This document shows positions 23,889 to 32,038 of a stretch of 64,000 bases of DNA, piece by piece. The notes beneath the pieces were generated by a model, which did not search any database, had not been told where the DNA came from, and worked only from the letters and a program-made list of their open reading frames with translations. Position numbers and translations under genes: made by a program. This DNA comes from Archaeoglobus sp. JdFR-37 (GTDB taxonomy: Archaea; Halobacteriota; Archaeoglobi; Archaeoglobales; Archaeoglobaceae): positions 1 to 64,000 of the forward strand of contig MTMY01000047.1 of the NCBI GenBank assembly GCA_002010215.1. Direction: 5' to 3'. The first letter of the stretch is position 1. Each line of letters starts with the position of its first letter.

Positions 23889-25154
23889 CTAATGAAAGAT
23901 GTGCTTTTTTTCCACATTCATCCTGACCAAAGGCTTGGAAAGGTGTCTTCTGGCTGAAGGAGGAACCTCATAGAACCCCTCTTCCAACTCCCTTTCAACC
24001 TTTCTTTTTACCTTGCTGTAGGTCTTTGTTTTGCATTTTCTACATCTGAAACCCTGACCTTTCCCAGCAGACTCCATTCTTTTGCCGCAAACACTGCATG
24101 TAGGGTTTTCCTCAACATAGACTTCTCCAAGCCTCACCACGTTGATTTTTTCAAGGTTCAGGGTTTCATTCTTCATTGAACCAAACACCTCAACTTCGTC
24201 ACCAATCTCCAGCATTCTGATAATTCTCCTGAATTGCTTCGTAGGCTCGAAAGCAGCACAAGTAACATCGCCAAAAATGGTTTCGATGACGAAGAACACA
24301 TGTCCACCCTCAATATCGTAAGGCCTTTCGACTACTTTCCCTCGAAGTTTATAAGACTGGTGGTCTTTCAGTTCTGAAACCTCTTCTTGGGGGATTATAT
24401 GCATATCTGTTCCTTGGTTTGTTATGAAAATCATGTCGTCAGCTTTCTCCTCTGTGACGATGAGGGATGTAGCTTTTCTGATGGCTTCAATGCTGTCTCC
24501 TCGAATACCGTAAAGGACAGGATCAGGTGAATTTGGAACGGCAACGACAACATCGTTCACCCTATCAACAGTGTCCCAGGTAAGCGGATAAGTTTCATCA
24601 TCTGCCCTGAAAAAGCTGTCTCTGTCGTACTCTCTTTTCTTCCCAAATCTCTCTGGCTTTCTGTAAACCAGAAGTTCGAAGGTGTAGTCATGGAGTTCCA
24701 GCCCTACGGCTGCGAGACTCCCGATAAGCCCCCTACCAGATTTATACTTGAGGTGAGGTAACAGATACTTGCCAATTATGAAGAAGGCCTCATCCACTGT
24801 TATCACGTTTCTGACTGCCTTCATGGCGAAGACCGAGAGGGTATCGAGAACTTCATCTCTCTCAGCATCAACAAAAACCGCTCCGGGATCAGCTTCATCC
24901 ATCTCTGCCAGCTCAAGGATTTTCTCATTTACAACATCAATAACTCTTCTTGGATTTTCAGTTTCAATCATAAATGATACTGCTCCATTACCCCTGGTTT
25001 TGTAGGGGATGGTGGGGTTTAGCCTGATAAGCCTTGGAAAGCCGATAAGCCTGTCGCCAAGCTCCTCGAGCTCCCTTATTATCTGGAGGGCCAAGTAGGT
25101 TGTGCACATACCTTTTGCCGAATCCGTGTCGTCAATTCCAACCCAGAGCCTCAC
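23889..25154 (-). CDS. tiaS: tRNA(Ile2) 2-agmatinylcytidine synthetase TiaS
   Basis: The 421-residue product starts MRLWVGIDDTDSAKGMCTTY, the signature of TiaS. It has an OB-fold (around KDHQSYKLRGKVV) and a C-terminal zinc ribbon (CSVCGKRM ... CRKCKTKTYSKVKR). It attaches agmatine to C34 of tRNA-Ile(CAU) so that AUA is read, an archaea-specific reaction. The start is at the GTG/ATG of 25154, next to the divergent Cas4-like gene. Confidence 0.95.
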   Translation of the reverse strand: MRLWVGIDDTDSAKGMCTTYLALQIIRELEELGDRLIGFPRLIRLNPTIPYKTRGNGAVSFMIETENPRRVIDVVNEKILELAEMDEADPGAVFVDAERDEVLDTLSVFAMKAVRNVITVDEAFFIIGKYLLPHLKYKSGRGLIGSLAAVGLELHDYTFELLVYRKPERFGKKREYDRDSFFRADDETYPLTWDTVDRVNDVVVAVPNSPDPVLYGIRGDSIEAIRKATSLIVTEEKADDMIFITNQGTDMHIIPQEEVSELKDHQSYKLRGKVVERPYDIEGGHVFFVIETIFGDVTCAAFEPTKQFRRIIRMLEIGDEVEVFGSMKNETLNLEKINVVRLGEVYVEENPTCSVCGKRMESAGKGQGFRCRKCKTKTYSKVKRKVERELEEGFYEVPPSARRHLSKPLVRMNVEKKHIFH

Positions 25155-25289
25155 TTTCAGTCACTTGGCATATTGGTTATTTAAAATTCAGCCTTGCACT
25201 CATTTACATTCAGCACCATTTTGCTACACTTCTCTCATTACTTTCACTCCAGTCGCAACTCCCTTAAAATTTGGGAGCTAATTGGTGGT

Positions 25290-25817
25290 ATGAAATTTTA
25301 TGCAAGTTCAGTTTTTGAGTGTATGAGGAAGGTCTATTATCAAATTAAGTTTCCCAAGCTGGTGTACTTTCCACAAGAGCTAAGAGAGAGGGGTTTGAAA
25401 GCTGAACTCAGAGCAAAAGAGGAACTCAAACATCTGAAGCTGACAAGGGGACGGAAAATAAAAATCAGATTCCAGGAGTTCTCGATAATCTGTCTGCCTG
25501 ATTACATTGACTGGCGTAAAAGACTTGTAGTAGAGGTAAAGTCTGTTCAGAATGTGAGAAACCTAGCAAAGACTTGGATAGGGCAGATAAATCTCTACAT
25601 GCTTGCGTTATCCTATGAAAAAGGTATTTTGGTTCAGGTGGACGATTCTGGAATTCTAGACATTTCAGAGTTCTATTTCGATGAAAATATGGCACAAGAA
25701 TGCATAGCCTATTTTGAGAGGCTCAATGAATTCATTAAGAATGATAAGCTGCCTGAACTGCCGGATGTACCTTGCAGTGGATACTGCAGTTTTTCAAAAA
25801 TCTGCGGAAATCCATAA
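25290..25817 (+). CDS. Solitary Cas4-like (PD-(D/E)XK, Fe-S) nuclease
   Basis: The 175-residue product begins MKFYASSVFECMRKVYYQ (first Cys plus helix), has an Asp in CLPDYIDW, the VVEVKSV E-x-K triad, the GQINLYMLAL QxxxY motif and a terminal Cys trio SGYCSFSKICG. This is the RecB-like nuclease plus 4Fe-4S layout of Cas4. There is no CRISPR array or other cas gene in the window, so it is a solitary Cas4-like protein, possibly a DNA-repair exonuclease. ATG 25290 follows GGTGGT and is chosen over an upstream in-frame ATG at 25194. Its 3' end is 40 nt before the acs gene. Confidence 0.75.
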   Translation: MKFYASSVFECMRKVYYQIKFPKLVYFPQELRERGLKAELRAKEELKHLKLTRGRKIKIRFQEFSIICLPDYIDWRKRLVVEVKSVQNVRNLAKTWIGQINLYMLALSYEKGILVQVDDSGILDISEFYFDENMAQECIAYFERLNEFIKNDKLPELPDVPCSGYCSFSKICGNP

Positions 25818-25857
25818 GTTTTTAATGTTTAAAAACAAACAATGCCTTGTGGTTTCC

Positions 25858-27780
25858 ATGAGGGTGATTTACCCGCCAGAGGACTTTGTAAAAAAAGCCA
25901 ACGTGAGAGACCCGGCAATTTATTCCAGAACTGCTGAAGACTGGAAGGGGTTCTGGGAAGACTTTGCCAGAGAACTCCACTGGTATGAGCCATGGGATGT
26001 GTTTCTTGACGAATCAAAAGCTCCTTACTACCGATTCTTCGTAAACGGAAAGATAAATGTTGCATACAACTGCATTGATAGGCATCTTGAGGGGAAGAGA
26101 ACGAAAGCTGCGGTGATATGGGAGGGTGAAGATGGAGCTCAGAGAGTTTTGACGTATCAGGACCTCTACAGAGAAGTATGCCGTTTATCAAATGCTCTAA
26201 AGGAGCTTGGGGTTGAGAAGGGTGACAGAGTGGCAATTTTCATGCCAAATGTTCCAGAAACGATCATAGCCATGCTTGCATGTGCTAGAATAGGAGCAGT
26301 CCACGTGGTTGTTTTTGAGGGTTTCAGTGCCAGAGCCCTTGCTTTCAGGTTGAAAGACTCTCATGCCAATTTTATAATCACGTGTGACGGTTATTACAGG
26401 CGAGGCGAGATCCACAGGCTGAAAGATAAGGTTGATGAGGCCTTAAAGGGTTATCAGGGTGTCAAGAGAGTGATAGTGGTTAAGAGGCTCGGAATCGAAA
26501 TAAGCATGCTTCCCGACAGGGACTTCTGGTGGGATAATGTTGTAAAGGGGCAGAAGGCTAGATGCGAGCCTGAGATAATGGATGCCAATGACCCGCTCTT
26601 CATAATGTACACCAGCGGAGCCATAGCAGAGCCGAAAGGCGTTGTGCATTCCACTGGCGGTTTTCTGGTGCATGTATATGCCACAACAAAGATGGTTCTG
26701 GATTTGAAAGATAACGATGTTTTCTGGTGCACGGCAGAACCCGGATGGATAACTGGCCATAGCTATGTTGTTTACGGCCCTCTTTCCAATGGCGGAACGG
26801 TTTTAATCTATGAAGGCGCTCCAGACTACCCGCACCCCTGCAGAGTGTATGAGATAATAGAGAAGTATGGGGTGAGTGTTTTCTATACTGTCCCGACTCT
26901 TATAAGAATGCTCTCAGCATGCAAGGATGAGGAGATTGAGAAATATGATCTGTCTTCTCTACGCCTCCTCGGAAGCGTTGGTGAGCCTATAGAGCCAGAC
27001 ACTTGGCTGTGGTTCTATAGAAAGGTGGGGAAGGAGAGGTGCCCCATCGTTGACACATGGTGGCAGACCGAGACTGGTGGGCATGTCATATCTCCGCTCC
27101 CCGCTCTTACCCCAATGAAGCCCGGCTCCGTTACAAAACCCCTTCCCGGTTTTCTGGTGGACATAGTTGATGATGGGGGCAAGCCCACAAAACCCTTCCA
27201 AATAGGCAATCTGGTTATAAAAAGACCTTTTCCCGGAATTTTCCTGAACCTCCACGCTGACCCAAGGCACTACGTCAAGCTCTACTGGAGCAGATACGGT
27301 AAGAAGGTTTACTACACAGGTGATGCTGCTTATAGGGATGACGACGGCTACATCTGGGTTATTGGAAGGGTTGACGATGTCCTGAACATAAGCGGGCATA
27401 GAGTTTCGACAGTTGAAGTGGAGCACGTCATCATGGAGCTTGATGAGGTTAAGGAATGTGCAGTCATCGGAATTCCTGATAGAGTTAGGGGATTTGCCAT
27501 CGGAGTCTTTGCCATCATAAGGGGGGAGAACTACGAAGAGGTGGCTAAGACCATACAGGAGAAAGTGAAGGAGTCAATAGGATCATTTGCAAAGCCATCT
27601 CTCATCGTCTTCACACCTGATCTACCAAGAACTGAAGGGAGAAAGGTTGTAAAGAGGGCTTTGAGCGAGTTCATGAACGGCAGGGATGTGGAGATTTCCA
27701 CACTAACAAATCCCGAAATACTCAGAAAAATAAAGGAAACAATAAAGCGTGACTCCAGAGGAGTCTACGTGGTTAAATAA
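25858..27780 (+). CDS. acs: Acetyl-CoA synthetase, AMP-forming (acyl-AMP ligase family)
   Basis: The 640-residue product has the Acs layout: PPEDFVKKANVRDP, the AMP-binding core, DTWWQTETGGHVISP (A5), YYTGDAAYRDDDGY (A7) and PRTEGRKVVKRAL with the catalytic Lys (A10). It forms acyl-CoA from an acid, ATP and CoA. The P-loop-like A3 motif is unusual: TSGAIAEPKG instead of the normal TSG(T/S)TGxPKG, so two conserved Thr/Gly positions are replaced. The start ATG 25858 has a TATA-like TTTAAAAAC 26 nt upstream. Archaeoglobales carry several paralogs; which acid this one uses is not clear. Confidence 0.88.
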   Translation: MRVIYPPEDFVKKANVRDPAIYSRTAEDWKGFWEDFARELHWYEPWDVFLDESKAPYYRFFVNGKINVAYNCIDRHLEGKRTKAAVIWEGEDGAQRVLTYQDLYREVCRLSNALKELGVEKGDRVAIFMPNVPETIIAMLACARIGAVHVVVFEGFSARALAFRLKDSHANFIITCDGYYRRGEIHRLKDKVDEALKGYQGVKRVIVVKRLGIEISMLPDRDFWWDNVVKGQKARCEPEIMDANDPLFIMYTSGAIAEPKGVVHSTGGFLVHVYATTKMVLDLKDNDVFWCTAEPGWITGHSYVVYGPLSNGGTVLIYEGAPDYPHPCRVYEIIEKYGVSVFYTVPTLIRMLSACKDEEIEKYDLSSLRLLGSVGEPIEPDTWLWFYRKVGKERCPIVDTWWQTETGGHVISPLPALTPMKPGSVTKPLPGFLVDIVDDGGKPTKPFQIGNLVIKRPFPGIFLNLHADPRHYVKLYWSRYGKKVYYTGDAAYRDDDGYIWVIGRVDDVLNISGHRVSTVEVEHVIMELDEVKECAVIGIPDRVRGFAIGVFAIIRGENYEEVAKTIQEKVKESIGSFAKPSLIVFTPDLPRTEGRKVVKRALSEFMNGRDVEISTLTNPEILRKIKETIKRDSRGVYVVK

Positions 27781-27818
27781 ATGAAAGGACAAGGGATAAA
27801 CTTCTAGTTAAAGGTAAA

Positions 27819-28394
27819 ATGACTTGGAGACTCTTTGAGAAGCTGGCAGAACGCTATGATGGATGGTATGATAGAAATCAAGAAAAATATGCAGTGGAAG
27901 TAGAGTGTTTAAGAGGAATTTTCAGAAATAAGGGTATTTCGCTGGAAGTGGGAGTTGGTACCGGCAGGTTTGCAGAATTCTGTCACGTGGGCATTGATGC
28001 TTCGCTGGCTGCTCTCAAAATTGCCAGAAAGAGAGTTCAGGTTGTGGTAAGGGGCGATGCTTGCAATCTGCCATTTAAAGAGCAGAGTTTTGATTCAGTG
28101 CTTTTTATATTCACCCTCTGTTTCCTAGAATCCCCGGAAAAAGCCCTGAAAGAGGCATGGAGGGTGTTGAAGAAAGATGGAGCGGTTTATGTGCTTGCAA
28201 TCCCTCTTGATTCCCCTCTTGGTCAGAAATATTCGAAGACGGACAGTCTGTTTTACAGAGCTGCCAGATTCTTTACATTTGAAGAGCTAAAGTCAATGCT
28301 TGAGCGAAACGGATTCCGGATTGATGAAGTAAAGTGTGGTTTTATAGAGCTATCGGACAGAGACCTGATATGCATTTCGGCCTCAAAGGATTGA
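27819..28394 (+). CDS. Class I SAM-dependent methyltransferase
   Basis: The 191-residue product has LEVGVGTGRFAEF (motif I), a following acidic residue (GIDASLAALKIA), RGDACNLPFKEQSFDSV (motif II/III) and LFIFTLCFLESPEKAL (post III). It is a small type-11 methyltransferase of unknown substrate (small molecule or lipid likely). It follows acs by 38 nt and may be cotranscribed. Confidence 0.85.
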   Translation: MTWRLFEKLAERYDGWYDRNQEKYAVEVECLRGIFRNKGISLEVGVGTGRFAEFCHVGIDASLAALKIARKRVQVVVRGDACNLPFKEQSFDSVLFIFTLCFLESPEKALKEAWRVLKKDGAVYVLAIPLDSPLGQKYSKTDSLFYRAARFFTFEELKSMLERNGFRIDEVKCGFIELSDRDLICISASKD

Positions 28395-28420
28395 GCTTAA
28401 ACTCTTAAACTCCTAACACC

Positions 28421-29395
28421 CTAAACTCCAACCTTCAGCAAATTTCTGATGCTGTAAAGGACATCGGTTTCCTCAACACCTTCCATGCTTTCTACCCTCT
28501 TCTGGATCTGCTCAATTGGCTCTTTTGATGTGGCATGCACCATGAAGTACAGGGGATAATTCCAGTTTTCGGGAACCTGTCTCTCAACGAGGTGCGTTAT
28601 CTCTGGAACATCCTTCAACAGTTTGAAGGCCAGCTCTTCAGGCTCGGTAGTTTTAACAACCACCATCCCGTTCTCTTTAAAGCCAGCCCTTTCACCGCTG
28701 AGCACTGCATTAAACCCTCTGGCCACACCTTTCCGTATCATTTCTTCCACTAATTCAACGATTTCAGACTCAGACATCTCAAATTCCTTGGAAAGAGATG
28801 AGAAGGGTTTTTCGGAAACAGGGAAGTTGCTTTCCAGTTTTCTCAGCAGCTCCGCATTCACGCCGAGCTCGTCCACCTTTGGAATGCTTTCTGGTTCCAG
28901 CCCTTTCTCGCTCCAAGACACACCTTTGTAGAGGTGGTATTTGACGTCCATCTTATAGACCCTCTTGCTGGGTAAAACAACGTAATCTTTAACGCCACAG
29001 CTTCTCATCAGTTCATCAATCTTTGAAACCAACGCATCATCGTCTGGAGCCTTGATGGTGTACCAGACAGTGTAGCGTGGATGACTCCTCCAGAAGTTGT
29101 GTTTAACCCTCAAACCGTTAATTTTTCTTGCTACCTCTTCAATGCGGTCTTCTTCTACAGCAGCACCTACAAGAGCTGCCCTGCTAATTTCTCTGAATGC
29201 TTTGTAATTCAGGTGAACGCCAATCCTGAGGATTATCCCTTGATTCAGCATCTCTATCGTGCTGGAGATGACGTCTTGAACACTCCTTCCCAGCCTCTCG
29301 GCAACTTCCACAAAAGGATCCTCGTTAAGAGGGAACGAGTATTGTAGCTCCATCAAAAGTTCTTTGTCAATCACGCCATCCATCATACCATCCAT
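28421..29395 (-). CDS. ahbAB: Siroheme decarboxylase, AhbA-AhbB tandem fusion
   Basis: The 324-residue protein contains two successive Lrp/AsnC-type units, each opening with a winged-helix (SFPLNEDPFVEVAERLG near 20; FPVSEKPFSSLSKEFEM near 195) followed by a RAM-like domain. This double unit matches AhbA and AhbB, which decarboxylate siroheme to didecarboxysiroheme in the alternative heme pathway; in many organisms they are two chains. Each half keeps a His-rich loop (KHNFWRSHPRYTVWY in the first, RQVPENWNYPLYFMVHAT in the second). SD GAGGTGAT precedes ATG 29395. It lies 9 nt from precorrin-2 dehydrogenase. Confidence 0.85.
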   Translation of the reverse strand: MDGMMDGVIDKELLMELQYSFPLNEDPFVEVAERLGRSVQDVISSTIEMLNQGIILRIGVHLNYKAFREISRAALVGAAVEEDRIEEVARKINGLRVKHNFWRSHPRYTVWYTIKAPDDDALVSKIDELMRSCGVKDYVVLPSKRVYKMDVKYHLYKGVSWSEKGLEPESIPKVDELGVNAELLRKLESNFPVSEKPFSSLSKEFEMSESEIVELVEEMIRKGVARGFNAVLSGERAGFKENGMVVVKTTEPEELAFKLLKDVPEITHLVERQVPENWNYPLYFMVHATSKEPIEQIQKRVESMEGVEETDVLYSIRNLLKVGV

Positions 29396-29404
29396 TACAT
29401 CACC

Positions 29405-30106
29405 TCAAAACTGAATTTTAACGAGACTTTCGTCTATCTCCCTTTCTCCACTCACGTATTCTTCTACGAGCTTCTCTGCTAGTTTTCGAGCCTCATTCAC
29501 CTTGCCTTTATTTACCAGATTCCTGAATTCTTCATCCGCACTTATAACAAAATAGAGCTTCATTCTGAGCTGAACGGGGACATCCTTGCTTTTCATGTAC
29601 TTTTTGAGATAATGCATAGCCTCAAGTAGATACAATGATTCGCTATCTTCCTTCAGCGTCTCCATAAATAGGTCTCTTACTCGCCTTGCAACGACACCAC
29701 TCTTCCCCTCTGTCGTTACGGCAAATCTTATGCCATTTACCTCTCCCTCAAAGGGCACAACAACCTCTGTCCTCTCAGCATCATTTGCTAGGTTAACGAG
29801 GGCTTTGTACTTCCTTGCCAGCTTGATTACAGTATCGTTTATCTTCAAATCCCCTATTGCCACCGTTACAAGATCACACCATGATATGAGATTCTCAAGA
29901 AGATTTCTGTTGAAGGCATCACCTTTAATTAATTCCACATTCTCGTCTTTAGACAGCTTAATAAGCTCCTTTGAGAACTCAAGACTCAAGACTCTGATTT
30001 CAGCTCCAGCTTCACGGAACTTTTTGGCTCTGGCAGTACCAACTCCACCACCGCCGATTATGAGAACCTTTTTTCCACTGAATTCGATGTATAGAGGTAT
30101 TCTCAT
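29405..30106 (-). CDS. Precorrin-2 dehydrogenase/sirohydrochlorin ferrochelatase (Met8/CysG-N type)
   Basis: The 233-residue product has an N-terminal Rossmann motif VLIIGGGGVGTARAKKF, then DLVTVAIGDLKIN and a FAVTTEGKSGVVARRVRD segment typical of Met8/CysG N-terminal domains. It oxidises precorrin-2 with NAD+ and may insert iron, giving siroheme. It is in an operon with the siroheme decarboxylase fusion, so the pair makes didecarboxysiroheme for heme, consistent with CcmE/CcmF at 17.4 kb. Confidence 0.85.
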   Translation of the reverse strand: MRIPLYIEFSGKKVLIIGGGGVGTARAKKFREAGAEIRVLSLEFSKELIKLSKDENVELIKGDAFNRNLLENLISWCDLVTVAIGDLKINDTVIKLARKYKALVNLANDAERTEVVVPFEGEVNGIRFAVTTEGKSGVVARRVRDLFMETLKEDSESLYLLEAMHYLKKYMKSKDVPVQLRMKLYFVISADEEFRNLVNKGKVNEARKLAEKLVEEYVSGEREIDESLVKIQF

Positions 30107-30127
30107 TAGATCACCTAAATGAGGAAG

Positions 30128-30194
30128 AAGAGGATGGATAAAAATTTTAGCCCTGAAGGCAGTCTGAAGGTTAGCCCTGAAATTTAGTCCTGAA
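30128..30194. repeat. Three short direct repeats at the end of the aldolase gene
   Basis: TTAGCCCTGAA occurs twice and TTAGTCCTGAA once within 30148-30193; the last copy contains the stop codon of the ADH synthase gene. The copies look like slippage duplications of the gene end. No coding role. Confidence 0.45.
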
Positions 30195-30981
30195 GAAATT
30201 CAAAAGCCTGTTCAGCTGTAGCATTCTCGTGTACTATCATGGAAATTGCCTTTGTCATCCTGACAGGATCTGGAGCCTGAAAGATATTTCTTCCTATAGC
30301 TACACCCTTGGCTCCAGCTTCCATGGCCATCTCCACTGTCTTCAAAATCTCCATCTCGCCCTTCATCTTTGGTCCGCCGGCGATGACAACAGGCACCGGG
30401 CAACCTTCCGTCACCCTTTTGAAGCTCTCAACACTGCCTGTGAAATTTGTTTTGACTATGTCTGCACCAAGCTCTGCTCCAACTCTTGCTGCTAAAGCTA
30501 CAGCTTTTTCATCGAACTGGTTTATCCCGTTACCTCTGGGATACATCATGGCAAGAAGGGGCATCCCCCACTCCATGCAGACCTTGCTCACCTTACCAAG
30601 CTTTTCCAGCTGCCTTGCCTCGGTATCGCTCCCGATATTTATGTGGATGCTGACTGCATCAGCTCCGAGCTTTATGGCTTCTTCAACATCGCACACCAGC
30701 ACCTTCTCGTTTGGGTCGGGGGCAAGTGATGTTGAGCCGCTAAGGTGTACGATGAGTCCAACATCCTTACCATATCCTCTGTGGCCGAAGGGAACGATTC
30801 CCTTATGCACAACAACCGCATTTGCTCCACCTTCTGCAACTGCGTTGATAGTCTTTGGCAAATCAACAATCCCTTCGATTGGCCCCATGCTAAGGCCGTG
30901 ATCCATGGGGACAATTACTGTATTCCCGCTTTCTCTGTTGACAATCCTTTCAATTCGTATCCTTTTTCCAACTACACCCAT
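30184..30981 (-). CDS. aroA': 2-amino-3,7-dideoxy-D-threo-hept-6-ulosonate synthase (archaeal shikimate entry)
   Basis: The 265-residue class I aldolase has [33 protein letters not shown] with the Schiff-base Lys, and [11 protein letters not shown]. These match the archaeal enzyme that joins 6-deoxy-5-ketofructose phosphate and aspartate semialdehyde in aromatic amino acid synthesis; fructose-bisphosphate aldolase is the close alternative. ATG 30981 follows GGTGATGAC and is preferred to an upstream in-frame start at 31089. The 31089-31349 region to its right holds no gene, only promoters. Confidence 0.85.
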   Translation of the reverse strand: MGVVGKRIRIERIVNRESGNTVIVPMDHGLSMGPIEGIVDLPKTINAVAEGGANAVVVHKGIVPFGHRGYGKDVGLIVHLSGSTSLAPDPNEKVLVCDVEEAIKLGADAVSIHINIGSDTEARQLEKLGKVSKVCMEWGMPLLAMMYPRGNGINQFDEKAVALAARVGAELGADIVKTNFTGSVESFKRVTEGCPVPVVIAGGPKMKGEMEILKTVEMAMEAGAKGVAIGRNIFQAPDPVRMTKAISMIVHENATAEQAFEFLQD

Positions 30982-31349
30982 GTCATCACCTTGCAAGTGT
31001 GTCACAAAGTAGCAATATAAAAAGATTTTGGTCGACATCTTGCTATGGGTTACATAAATCATTTCCTTTGCTGGATCGAATTCTGACATGGATTTCCTAA
31101 GCAGGAAAAAATTTAGGGAAAAACAGTTGATGTCTTGGCATGGAAGTCAGGCTAACGCAAGATAGCAGCTCAATGCAATACGAAACAAATTCTTATCATT
31201 TTCCAGTTATTGCTTTTTCAGGACAAAGTAATATATTGATTCGAGATACCATATAGGTGTTGAAGCATCGAAAAGTTTAAAAATACCTCCCTCTTATCCT
31301 CAATCAGCCTTACTTTGGCTTTTCTAAAAATAATGAGAAGTGAAGAGGC

Positions 31350-31988
31350 ATGATGCAGGAGAAGATATATAAAGGAACCACAACGGTGGGTTTGATCTGT
31401 AAGGACGGAGTAGTGCTGGCTACGGAAAAGAGAGCTACGATGGGTAGCTTTATAGCCAGCAGAAGGGCAAAGAAGATTTTTCAGATAGCTGACAGGGTAG
31501 CCATGACAACAGCCGGGAGCGTTGGCGATGCCCAGTTCTTGGCTAGGTTGATAGCAGTGGAGGCAAGTCTGTATGAGATAAGAAAAGAGGAGAAACCAAC
31601 AATAAAGGCAATAGCCACCATGGTGTCAAACCTCCTTAATTCAGTCAGGTACTTTCCTTACTTTGTCCAGCTACTCATTGGAGGAGTTGACAGCAGAGGA
31701 CCCAGTGTTTATTCTCTTGACCTGATCGGAGGAGCAATAGAGGAGCACGAAGTTGTTGCGACTGGTAGCGGCTCTCCAACAGCTTACGGAGTGCTAGAGG
31801 ACAGGTACTCTCCGGATCTAACTACTGATGAAGGAATCAAGCTGGCTGTCAGAGCTGTGTATTCTGCCATGCGGAGAGATTCTGCATCAGGTGACGGAAT
31901 AGATGTGGTTAAGATAACTGAAAAAGAGTATGTTCAGCTCACTCCCGAAGAGATCGAGGAGATCATATCTCAATTTTCCAGAAAGTAA
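31350..31988 (+). CDS. psmB: Proteasome subunit beta
   Basis: The 212-residue product has a nine-residue propeptide MMQEKIYKG followed by [11 protein letters not shown]; Thr10 becomes the N-terminal catalytic threonine. The conserved Lys in TEKRATMG and [11 protein letters not shown] region complete the Ntn-hydrolase active site. It forms the 20S core with an alpha subunit encoded elsewhere. It precedes fttA by 50 nt. Confidence 0.97.
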   Translation: MMQEKIYKGTTTVGLICKDGVVLATEKRATMGSFIASRRAKKIFQIADRVAMTTAGSVGDAQFLARLIAVEASLYEIRKEEKPTIKAIATMVSNLLNSVRYFPYFVQLLIGGVDSRGPSVYSLDLIGGAIEEHEVVATGSGSPTAYGVLEDRYSPDLTTDEGIKLAVRAVYSAMRRDSASGDGIDVVKITEKEYVQLTPEEIEEIISQFSRK

Positions 31989-32038
31989 AATCCCAATTTC
32001 ATTTAATTTAGAAAAAGATAGATACAAAGGTAGATATA

